DNA of 64,000 bases, taken from the NCBI RefSeq assembly GCF_021568775.1, contig NZ_JAKGSG010000053.1:40729-104728 (forward strand), given 5' to 3'. Numbering within the stretch: the stretch's first letter is position 1; every line of letters begins with the position of its first letter. This document shows, piece after piece, positions 43,076 to 50,361 of this stretch. The stretch is from Antribacter soli (GTDB taxonomy: Bacteria > Actinomycetota > Actinomycetes > Actinomycetales > Cellulomonadaceae). Below the pieces are notes generated by a model. That model had not been told where the DNA came from. It did not search any database and worked only from the letters and a program-made list of their open reading frames with translations. A program made the translations under genes and the position numbers.

Positions 43076-43780
43076 TCAGTTCGAGGTCCGGCGCTCCGCC
43101 ACCGCGATCGCCTGCTCCAGCTCGTCCCGCAGGGCCTCGACCGCCGCCGCGTCCGGGTGCATGCCCAGCGACTCCAGGTGCTGGCGCGCCTCGAAGACCC
43201 GGCCTGCCTCGATGGCGGCGTACACGAGGTGCCGCCCCACGTCGGGGGTGTGGTCGCGGACCCGCCAGTGCCCGAGGCCGAGGCCGAGCGCCTCGACCGG
43301 CAGGCCGGCCTCCCGCAGGATGCCGATGCCCTCGGCGAGGGCGCGGCCCTGGGGGTCGCGCTCGGCCGCGGTCGTGAGGCGCCGGACGGCGCCCTCCGGG
43401 TCGTCGGCGAGGGACAGCCGGCCGAGCTCCACGAGCGGGTACCACCCGCGCGGGTGACCGGCGAGCTCCTCGGCGAGCGCCCATACGGCGAGGTCGGCGG
43501 CCTGCTGCCGCGCTTCCGCCGCGCTCGGCTCCTCCCCGGTCTCGCGGAGAGGGTCGTCGGGGTGCGGGTCCTCCTGCGCGCGGCGCCGGACGATCTCGGC
43601 GAGGGCACTGAACGCACTCTCGTTGTTGGGGTCGTCGAGCAGCATCGCGCGCAGCGCGTCTTCGTGCACCTCGTCGCCGCGCCGTGGCGCAGACGGTGAC
43701 GGCCGGCGAGCCCCGACCGTGGATGCGGAGAAGGGCCGACGGATGAGCTGGCGGAGCCGGGGCATCAGGGCCATGCCCAC
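43076..43780 (-). CDS. Tetratricopeptide-like repeat protein
   Basis: 234 residues, soluble. Helix pairs recur: EDALRAMLLDDPNNESAFSALA, AVWALAEELAGHPRGWYPLV, GRLSLADDPEGAVRRLTTAA, GRHLVYAAIEAGRVFEARQH, LESLGMHPDAAAVEALRDEL. This fits TPR/SEL1-type repeats. The N-terminus is basic. Several near starts are possible (43780, 43774, 43765). Conserved actinobacterial protein without known role, next to the fas/fab block. Confidence 0.7.
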   Translation of the reverse strand: MGMALMPRLRQLIRRPFSASTVGARRPSPSAPRRGDEVHEDALRAMLLDDPNNESAFSALAEIVRRRAQEDPHPDDPLRETGEEPSAAEARQQAADLAVWALAEELAGHPRGWYPLVELGRLSLADDPEGAVRRLTTAAERDPQGRALAEGIGILREAGLPVEALGLGLGHWRVRDHTPDVGRHLVYAAIEAGRVFEARQHLESLGMHPDAAAVEALRDELEQAIAVAERRTSN

Positions 43781-43824
43781 GACCCTACAGTTTCGCCCCG
43801 TGGCTCGTTAGGCCGAAAGTCCGT

Positions 43825-43841
43825 TTGTGGACTGTCGACAA
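43825..43841. promoter_or_regulatory. Near-palindrome in the fasR promoter
   Basis: TTGTGGACTGTCGACAA: arms TTGTsGAC and GTCsACAA match at seven of eight positions. It lies 10 bp before the TATGCT -10 box (43852-43857) of fasR, so it is a candidate autoregulatory site. Confidence 0.4.
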
Positions 43842-43863
43842 GGCCCCCTCGTATGCTCCAGGG

Positions 43864-45057
43864 GTGTCAGCCTCCCCCCGACCCGTTCAGGGCGCCACCG
43901 TGGAGCCCGAGGGCAGCCCGCAGAACCTGCAGCGCGTCCGCGACGCCAGCGGTCTGCTGACCGCGGCCACCCTCCGCCGCCTCGACGACGAGCTCGGGTG
44001 GTACCGCGACCTGCCCGCCGAGGACCGCTCCTACGTAGGGCTCGTCGCGCAGGCAGGGGTGAACGCGTTCATCACGTGGTTCGCGGACCCCGTCCGCCCG
44101 CCGCACGGCGTCGGCGAGATGTTCTCGGCCGCCCCGCCGGAGCTGACGCGCTCCATCTCCCTGCAGCAGACGCTGCAGCTCGTGCGGGTGGGCGTCGACG
44201 TCGTCGAGCAGCTCTCCGACCAGATCGCCGCGCCCGGCGGCGAGCGCGACCTGCGCGAGGCGGTGCTGCGGTACTCCCGCGAGGTCGCGTTCTCGGCCGC
44301 CGAGGTCTACGCGCGCGCCGCCGAGGTTCGCGGCGCGTGGGACGCGCGGCTCGAGGCCCTCGTCGTCGACGCCCTGGTGCGCGGCGACTCCCACGACTCC
44401 CTGCGCTCGCGCATGTCGGCCCTCGGGTGGAGCGGGCGGGGGAGCACGCTCGTCGTCGTCGGGTCGACCGCGAGCGCCCTCGACGACGTGCGGACGGCGG
44501 AGCTGCGCCGCGTCGCGCGACGCGCGGCGGGCGACGCGCTGGTCGGTATCCACGGCGACCGCCTCGTCCTCGTGCTGGGCGGCGAGGGTGACCTCGTGGG
44601 CGCGGCGACCAACCTGCTGACCCGGTTCGGTCCGGGACCCGTCGTGATCGGCTCGCCCGTCCCGAGCCTGGCGGAGGCGGCCCGGTCGGCGCGCGCGGCG
44701 CTCGCGGGCCTGGCTGCTGCGGCGGCATGGCCGCAGGCCCCGCGCCCGGTCATGGCGGACGACCTGCTCCCGGAGCGCGTCCTGACGGGCGACGTCACGG
44801 CGCGGCGCACGCTCGTGGCGCAGGCGTTCGTGCCGCTGCGGGACGCGGGCGGCGCGGTGCTCGAGACGCTGTCGGCGTACCTGGGTACGGGCCGGTCGCT
44901 CGAGGCGGCGGCCCGGCGGCTGTACGTGCACCCGAACACGGTGCGTTACCGGCTGCGGAAGGTGTCGGAGATCACGGGTTGGGACCCGCTGGACGCGCGG
45001 GAGTCGTTCGTGCTGCAGATTGCCCTTGCCCTGGGCCAGCTCGGCGACCGGGACTGA
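43864..45057 (+). CDS. fasR: FasR-like PucR/CdaR-type regulator of fatty-acid synthesis
   Basis: 397 residues. The C-terminal HTH_30 is typical: LSAYLGTGRSLEAAARRLYV then HPNTVRYRLRKVSEITGWDP. The middle part has a GGDEF-like fold (VVVGSTASALDDVRT, IHGDRLVLVLGGEGDL) as in PucR/CdaR proteins. Its place directly before fabD-fabH-acpP-fabF is that of actinobacterial FasR, which senses acyl-CoA and activates or represses fatty-acid synthesis. GTG 43864, with TATGCT 7 nt upstream, suggests a leaderless message. The name rests mainly on context. Confidence 0.85.
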   Translation: MSASPRPVQGATVEPEGSPQNLQRVRDASGLLTAATLRRLDDELGWYRDLPAEDRSYVGLVAQAGVNAFITWFADPVRPPHGVGEMFSAAPPELTRSISLQQTLQLVRVGVDVVEQLSDQIAAPGGERDLREAVLRYSREVAFSAAEVYARAAEVRGAWDARLEALVVDALVRGDSHDSLRSRMSALGWSGRGSTLVVVGSTASALDDVRTAELRRVARRAAGDALVGIHGDRLVLVLGGEGDLVGAATNLLTRFGPGPVVIGSPVPSLAEAARSARAALAGLAAAAAWPQAPRPVMADDLLPERVLTGDVTARRTLVAQAFVPLRDAGGAVLETLSAYLGTGRSLEAAARRLYVHPNTVRYRLRKVSEITGWDPLDARESFVLQIALALGQLGDRD

Positions 45058-45172
45058 GGGCGCCCCGCACGGAGACGCGCCCGGCGCCTTGTAGGGATCC
45101 CACAACCGGTTTCTGCCAGGTTGGTACGGGTCGCGACGTCCGGGGCCGGTTCCTGGTTGGCACAGTGGACCC

Positions 45173-46144
45173 GTGCTCGCCGTCGTCTGCCCTGGACAGG
45201 GCTCGCAGACCCCCGGGATGCTCAGCCCTTGGCTCGAGCTGCCCGGCATCGCCGACCTTCTGGCGGCGGCCTCGGACGCCGCCGGGACGGACCTGGTCGC
45301 CCACGGCACCACGTCGGACGCGGACACGATCCGCGACACGGCCGTGGCCCAGCCGCTCATCGTGGCGTCCTCCCTGCTCGCCCTGCGCGTGGTCCTGGAC
45401 GGCCAGGACGCTGCCGACGTCGTGGACGTCACCGCGGGGCACAGCGTCGGCGAGGTGGCGGCGGCGGCCGTCGCGGGTGTCCTGTCCGACGACGGCGCGG
45501 CAGGCTTGGTCTCGCACCGCGCCCGGGCGATGGCCCGGGCCGCGGCGTCGGCGCCGTCCGGGATGAGCGCCGTGGTGGGGGGCGAGCCGGAGGAGGTGCT
45601 CGCGGCGATCGAGGCCGCGGGGCTGTGGCCGGCGAACGTCAACGGCGGCGGCCAGGTCGTCGCGGCGGGCTCGCTCGAGGGCCTCGCGAAGCTGGGGGAG
45701 AACCCGCCGGCACGTGCCCGCGTGATCCCCCTGCAGGTGGCCGGCGCGTTCCACACGCCGTTCATGGCGTCGGCGCGCGAGGTGTTCGAGGCGGTGGCGC
45801 TGGGCTGGGCGGCGAACGACCCGCGCCTGCCGCTCCTGGCGGACCTGGACGGCACGGCGTACGCGGGGGGCGAGCACGGCCACGGCCGCGCCGCGGACGT
45901 GCTGGCGAACCTGGCGGGTCAGGTGACGGCGCCGGTGCGCTGGGACCTGTGCATGGAGACCCTCGCCGCGCGGGGCGTCACGGGCCTGCTGGAGCTCGCC
46001 CCCGGTGGCGTGCTCACGGGCCTGGCGAAGCGCGGCCTGAAGGGCGTCGAGGCCGTCGCGGTGAAGTCGCCCGAAGACATCGACGCGGCCCGTGACCTCA
46101 TCTCCCGCCACTCGGCGGCCCGGACCACCGGAGCAGAGCAGTGA
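45173..46144 (+). CDS. fabD: Malonyl-CoA:ACP transacylase
   Basis: 323 residues. CPGQGSQTPGMLSPWLEL start, nucleophile S91 in AGHSVGEVAAAA, catalytic His in GAFHTPFMASA and the C-terminal LLELAPGGVLTGLAKRGL. It loads malonyl onto ACP for type II fatty-acid synthesis. GTG 45173 has CACAGT 6 nt upstream (a -10-like box), so it may be leaderless. Between fasR and fabD lie two similar words (GCCAGGTTGGTAC, TCCTGGTTGGCAC), possible FasR sites. It overlaps fabH by 4 nt (GTGA). Confidence 0.96.
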   Translation: MLAVVCPGQGSQTPGMLSPWLELPGIADLLAAASDAAGTDLVAHGTTSDADTIRDTAVAQPLIVASSLLALRVVLDGQDAADVVDVTAGHSVGEVAAAAVAGVLSDDGAAGLVSHRARAMARAAASAPSGMSAVVGGEPEEVLAAIEAAGLWPANVNGGGQVVAAGSLEGLAKLGENPPARARVIPLQVAGAFHTPFMASAREVFEAVALGWAANDPRLPLLADLDGTAYAGGEHGHGRAADVLANLAGQVTAPVRWDLCMETLAARGVTGLLELAPGGVLTGLAKRGLKGVEAVAVKSPEDIDAARDLISRHSAARTTGAEQ

Positions 46145-47142
46145 CCATCCTCCAGCAGGCCACCCCGACCCATTTCTCCCGCATCCTCGCGATCGGCGCG
46201 GAGCGCGGTGAGAACGTCGTGACGAACGACGACATCGCCGGCCCGATCGACTCGTCGGACGAGTGGATCCGCCAGCGCACGGGCATCGTGACCCGCCGTC
46301 GCTCGGGCCCGGAGGTGAACGTCCTGGACCTCGCCGAGGCGGCCGCCCGCAAGGCCCTCGACGCAGCGGGCCTGACCGGCGCGCACGTCGACGCGGTGAT
46401 CCTGTCGACGATCACGCACTGGCACCAGACGCCGTCGGGCGCCGCGATCCTCGCGGAGCGCCTGGGCGCGACGCCGGCCGCCGCCTACGACATCTCGGCC
46501 GCGTGCGCGGGCTACGCGTACGGCATCGGCCAGGCGGACGCCCTGGTGCGCGCGGGCCTCGCCCGCCACGTGCTCGTGATCGGCGCGGAGAAGCTCTCCG
46601 ACTTCATCGACCCGACCGACCGCACCATCTCGTTCCTCCTCGGCGACGGCGCCGGCGCTGCCGTCGTCGGCCCTTCGGACACCCCGGGCATCGGCCCGAC
46701 CGTGTGGGGCTCGGACGGCTCGAAGGCGTCGGCGATCCGCCAGACGCACTCCTGGGCCGAGCTGCGCGAGGACCCGAGCCTCGGCTGGCCGACGCTGCGC
46801 CAGGACGGCCCGACCGTCTTCAAGTGGGCGAGCTTCCAGATGGCCCCGATCGCTGCGAAGGCGATGGCGGAGGCCGGCGTGACGGCGGACGACATCCAGG
46901 TCTTCGTCCCGCACCAGGCGAACACGCGCATCATCGACCAGGTCGTCAAGCAGCTCGGGCTGCCGGACACTGTCGTGGTGGGGCGCGACATCGTCGACAC
47001 CGGCAACACGTCCGCCGCGTCGATCCCCCTCGCGACCGAGCGGCTGCTCACCGAGGGCCAGGCGAAGTCCGGCGACCTCGCCCTGCAGATCGGCTTCGGG
47101 GCGGGCCTTGTGTATGCCGCACAGGTCGTCGTGCTGCCGTAA
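46141..47142 (+). CDS. fabH: 3-oxoacyl-ACP synthase III
   Basis: 333 residues. KASIII marks: DEWIRQRTGIVTRR, nucleophile C122 in ISAACAGYAYG, the His in VFVPHQANTRIID and Asn in GNTSAASIPLA. It condenses an acyl-CoA primer with malonyl-ACP to start fatty-acid synthesis; actinobacterial versions favour branched primers. The GTG start overlaps fabD. Follows the standard gene order. Confidence 0.96.
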   Translation: MTILQQATPTHFSRILAIGAERGENVVTNDDIAGPIDSSDEWIRQRTGIVTRRRSGPEVNVLDLAEAAARKALDAAGLTGAHVDAVILSTITHWHQTPSGAAILAERLGATPAAAYDISAACAGYAYGIGQADALVRAGLARHVLVIGAEKLSDFIDPTDRTISFLLGDGAGAAVVGPSDTPGIGPTVWGSDGSKASAIRQTHSWAELREDPSLGWPTLRQDGPTVFKWASFQMAPIAAKAMAEAGVTADDIQVFVPHQANTRIIDQVVKQLGLPDTVVVGRDIVDTGNTSAASIPLATERLLTEGQAKSGDLALQIGFGAGLVYAAQVVVLP

Positions 47143-47213
47143 TCTTCCGCACGAACGAAACGCAGTCCCCCGGGGCCGACGGCACCGGTTCACCACGAAA
47201 GAGAAGGAACACC

Positions 47214-47462
47214 ATGGCCAACACCGAGCAGGAGATCCTCGAGGGCCTCGCCGAGATCGTCGCCGAGGAGACCGGCCTGCCCACCGACGCCGTCGCGCTC
47301 GAGAAGTCGTTCACGGACGACCTCGACATCGACTCGCTGTCGATGATGACCATCGTCACCCACGCGGAGGACAAGTTCGGGGTCCGCATCCCGGACGAAG
47401 AGGTCAAGAACCTCGCCACCGTGGGCGACGCGGTCCGCTTCATCGCCGGCGCCCAGGCCTGA
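47214..47462 (+). CDS. acpP: Acyl carrier protein
   Basis: 82 residues. The 4'-phosphopantetheine site is S41 in DLDIDSLSMM, in a helix followed by VTHAEDKFGVRIPDEEVKNL and DAVRFIAG, the usual four-helix ACP. AGAGAAGGAACACC gives a ribosome site for ATG 47214. It carries the growing acyl chain for FabD/FabH/FabF. A palindromic repeat lies just downstream. Confidence 0.97.
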   Translation: MANTEQEILEGLAEIVAEETGLPTDAVALEKSFTDDLDIDSLSMMTIVTHAEDKFGVRIPDEEVKNLATVGDAVRFIAGAQA

Positions 47463-47473
47463 TCCCGCTCAGG

Positions 47474-47529
47474 TGCCCGACGCCGGCCGGGCAGCCTCCC
47501 ACAGGAGGCGACCGGTCCGGCGTCGGGCA
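47474..47529. repeat. Palindromic repeat element, copy 1 (acpP-fabF)
   Basis: Outer arms TGCCCGACGCCGG (47474-47486) and its complement (47517-47529) plus an inner GCCTCC/GGAGGC stem form a hairpin. The same outer arms recur at 50298-50353. It could attenuate transcription after acpP or be a dispersed repeat. Confidence 0.65.
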
Positions 47530-47574
47530 GCAAGCAGCACCCCACCGTCCACCGACCCCACGAGGGAGAACCAC

Positions 47575-48819
47575 ATGACCTCCGCACGCGACGTCGTCGT
47601 CACCGGCCTCGGCGCCACCACGCCGCTCGGCGGTGACGTGCCGTCCACCTGGGACGCCGCCCTCGCTGGCCGGTCCGGTGCACGGACGCTCGACAACGAC
47701 TGGGCCGAGCGCTACGAGATCCCCGTGAACTTCGCGGCCACGATCAAGGTCAAGCCGGAGGATGTCCTGCCCCGGCCCGAGATCAAGCGCATGGACCCGT
47801 CCGCGCAGTACGCGATCATCGCCGCGCGCGAGGCCTGGTCCGACGCCGGCGCGCCCGAGGTGGACGGCGACCGGCTGGGTGCCGTGGTGTCGTCCGGCAT
47901 CGGCGGGGTCTGGACGCTGCTCGACGGCTGGGACACGCTCCGCGAGCGCGGCGCCCGGCGCATGCTCCCGATGACCGTCCCCATGCTCATGCCGAACTCG
48001 CCCGCGGCCTTCGTGTCGCTGGAGTTCGGCGCCCGGGCGGGCGCGCACGCGCTGGTCTCGGCCTGCGCGTCCGGCGCGGAGGCGATCGGCTACGGCGCGG
48101 ACATGATCCGCACCGGTCGGGCCGACGTCGTCATCTGCGGCGGCACCGAGGCGACGATCCACCCGATGCCGATCGCCGCTTTCGCCGCGTCCCGCACGCT
48201 GTCGCTGCGCAACGACGACCCCGAGGGCGCGTCGCGACCGTACGACATCGACCGTGACGGCTTCGTCGTCGGCGAGGGCGCGGCCGTCGTCGTGCTGGAG
48301 AGCGCCGAGCACGCCGCCGCCCGCGGCGCGCGCGTGTACGCGAAGCTCGCCGGTGTGGGCCTGTCGGCCGACGCCTACCACATCACCTCGCCGGACCCGG
48401 AGGGCCGCGGCCAGGTGGCCGCGATGGGCCGGGCCCTGGAGGACGCCGGCGTCACCCCCGCCGACGTGGTGCACGTCAACGCGCACGCGACCTCCACCAA
48501 GGTGGGCGACCTCACCGAGACGCGGTCCATCCGCACCCTGCTCGGCGACGACGCGGACCACGTCCTGCTCTCGGCGACCAAGTCGATGACCGGTCACCTC
48601 CTCGGCGGTGCCGGCGCGCTCGAGACCGTGTTCACGGTCAAGGCGGTGCACGAGCGGCTCGCCCCGCCCACGATCAACGTGGCGAACCCCGACCCGGAGC
48701 TCCAGGTCCCGCTCGTTCGTGGCGAGCCGGCCAAGCTGCCCGGCGGCGACGTCGCGGCGATCAACAACTCCTTCGGGTTCGGTGGTCACAACGTGGCGCT
48801 CGTGGTCACGAACGCCTGA
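47575..48819 (+). CDS. fabF: 3-oxoacyl-ACP synthase II
   Basis: 414 residues. VVVTGLGATTPLGGDVPSTW start, nucleophile C164 in SACASGAEAIGYG, the two His in NAHATSTKVGDLTE and NNSFGFGGHNVALV, and GGAGALE. It elongates acyl-ACP chains by Claisen condensation with malonyl-ACP. GAGGGAGAA precedes ATG 47575. The gene ends the fab block before a strong hairpin. Confidence 0.96.
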   Translation: MTSARDVVVTGLGATTPLGGDVPSTWDAALAGRSGARTLDNDWAERYEIPVNFAATIKVKPEDVLPRPEIKRMDPSAQYAIIAAREAWSDAGAPEVDGDRLGAVVSSGIGGVWTLLDGWDTLRERGARRMLPMTVPMLMPNSPAAFVSLEFGARAGAHALVSACASGAEAIGYGADMIRTGRADVVICGGTEATIHPMPIAAFAASRTLSLRNDDPEGASRPYDIDRDGFVVGEGAAVVVLESAEHAAARGARVYAKLAGVGLSADAYHITSPDPEGRGQVAAMGRALEDAGVTPADVVHVNAHATSTKVGDLTETRSIRTLLGDDADHVLLSATKSMTGHLLGGAGALETVFTVKAVHERLAPPTINVANPDPELQVPLVRGEPAKLPGGDVAAINNSFGFGGHNVALVVTNA

Positions 48820-48833
48820 CACCCCCGCACGCG

Positions 48834-48873
48834 ACGTCGGCGGCGCCTCCCTCACGGGTGGCGCCGCCGACGT
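48834..48873. terminator. Hairpin terminator between fabF and DUF3145
   Basis: A 14-bp perfect stem (48834-48847 with 48860-48873, arms ACGTCGGCGGCGCC) with a 12-nt loop lies between the convergent genes fabF and the DUF3145 gene. It has only a short T-containing tail, as is common in high-GC genomes. Confidence 0.65.
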
Positions 48874-48893
48874 GTCTCGCGGGGGAGTGCCTG

Positions 48894-49391
48894 TCACCCC
48901 ACCTGGTGCAGCCAGCGCACGGGCGCGCCGGCGCCGGCGTAGCGGAACGGCTCCAGCTCGTCGTCCCACGCGGCTCCGAGCGCCAGGTCCAGCGCGTCCC
49001 GCACCGCGCGCGGCTCCTTGAGGTCGAGGGCGGCGCGGACGCGGTCCTCGGGTACGACGATGTTGCCGTGCACGTCGGTCATGGCGTGGAAGATGCCGAG
49101 GTCGGGGGTGTGGGACCAGCGGGCGCCGTCGGCACCGTGGCTGGCATCCTCCGTGACCTCGTAGCGCAGGTGCGACCAGCCGCGCAGAGCGGACGCCACC
49201 TTGGCGCCCGTGCCCTGCGGGCCCTGCCACGAGTGCTCTGCGCGGTAGAGGCCGCGGCCAGCCGGCTGCTGGGTCCAGTCCATGGAGACGCGCGCGTCGA
49301 GCACGTTCCCCGCCGCCCACTCGATGTGGGGGCACAGGGCGCGCGGCGCGGAGTGCACGAACAGCACACCGCGGGTGATGGCACCGGCCAT
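48894..49391 (-). CDS. DUF3145 family protein
   Basis: 165 residues. ITRGVLFVHSAPRALCPHIE and WAAGNVLDARVSMDWTQQPA are the typical opening, and LGIFHAMTDVHGNIVVPEDR and WDDELEPFRYAG follow. The family is confined to Actinobacteria and often stands beside fabF; its role is unknown. Soluble, no signal peptide. ATG 49391. Confidence 0.9.
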   Translation of the reverse strand: MAGAITRGVLFVHSAPRALCPHIEWAAGNVLDARVSMDWTQQPAGRGLYRAEHSWQGPQGTGAKVASALRGWSHLRYEVTEDASHGADGARWSHTPDLGIFHAMTDVHGNIVVPEDRVRAALDLKEPRAVRDALDLALGAAWDDELEPFRYAGAGAPVRWLHQVG

Positions 49392-49719
49392 GTCTTCCTC
49401 CCTGAGGGTCGAGGTACGTCTTCCCCTACGTCCTCACCCGGGCGGTGACGCTGTGGTCCGGTACGCGCACGGTGTTCCGCACCACATACTGCCCGACTCC
49501 CCGTCGACGTGCGAGGTGAAACAGTGCGCAACGTCCAGATAATCACGCATGCGCAACGAGTTCGTGTCGCACATTCTTACCGAAACGGGCGCTTCGGGGG
49601 TAGACCTTCTTCGTCAATTCGTGAAAACACATCATGACGATCTCGTGACATGCGCTCGACACAAGGCCAGATGCCACGCCGCGAGAAGGTGATTTCTCCA
49701 CAGAACCGTCACCCGGTGG
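49392..49719. other. Non-coding region upstream of DUF3145
   Basis: A G+C-poorer stretch with no gene. It lies after def (minus) and before the DUF3145 gene (minus), so it should hold the DUF3145 promoter; no box can be picked with confidence. Confidence 0.45.
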
Positions 49720-50205
49720 TCAGAGGCGCTCGCGCAGCTCCCGCATCGCCTGCTTGCGCACCGTCCGGTCGAGCCGGTCGAGGTACAGCGTGCCGTCGAG
49801 GTGGTCGCACTCGTGCTGCAGGGCCCGGGCCATGAGGCCGGTGCCCTCGACGACGAGCTCGTTGCCGTCGAGGTCCATGCCCACGACCTTGGCGTACCAG
49901 GCGCGAGCCGTCGGGTACCACAGGCCCGGGACGGACAGGCAGCCCTCGTCACCGTCCTGCGTGTCCTCGGAGAGCTCCACGATCCGCGGGTTCAGCACGT
50001 AGCCGATCTCGTCCTCGACGTTCCACGAGAATGCCCGCAGGTTGACGCCGATCTGGTTCGCCGCCAGGCCCGCACGGCCGTCCTTGTCGACCGTCTCCAC
50101 CAGGTCCGTGACCAGGCCGCGGACCCGGTCGTCGATCGTCGTGATCTCCTCGCACGGGGTTCGCAGCACCGGGTCGGGAACCACTCGGATCTCTCGTATC
50201 GCCAT
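49720..50205 (-). CDS. def: Peptide deformylase
   Basis: 161 residues. The three deformylase motifs are present: [11 protein letters not shown] (GxGxAAxQ with a variant first part), EGCLSVPG with the metal Cys, and [12 protein letters not shown] with the HExxH. It removes formyl from nascent proteins with a metal ion, usually Fe. ATG 50205 (MAIREIRVV); a longer frame to 50328 runs into the palindromic repeat and is not used. Confidence 0.95.
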   Translation of the reverse strand: MAIREIRVVPDPVLRTPCEEITTIDDRVRGLVTDLVETVDKDGRAGLAANQIGVNLRAFSWNVEDEIGYVLNPRIVELSEDTQDGDEGCLSVPGLWYPTARAWYAKVVGMDLDGNELVVEGTGLMARALQHECDHLDGTLYLDRLDRTVRKQAMRELRERL

Positions 50206-50297
50206 GAGCGGCATTCTTCCATGTGACACCGACATGGTCCGGGCGGCACCAGCCCCCGGCCACGCCGTGGTCGCCCGGCCCGGTTTCGTCGCGGAAA

Positions 50298-50353
50298 TGC
50301 CCGACGCCGGTCTGGTCGCCTCCCGCAAGAGGCGACCAGACCGGCGTCGGGCA
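50298..50353. repeat. Palindromic repeat element, copy 2 (after aceE)
   Basis: A perfect 25-bp inverted repeat (50298-50322 and 50329-50353) with a 6-nt loop. The outer arms (TGCCCGACGCCGG) are the same as in copy 1 (47474-47529). It lies 8 nt after the aceE stop and would act as its terminator. Confidence 0.75.
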
Positions 50354-50361
50354 CTACGAGG

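Noticed and set aside
44727..46111. Alternative frames across fasR-fabD-fabH
   Set aside because: They are high-GC shadow frames; the real genes have full family motifs.
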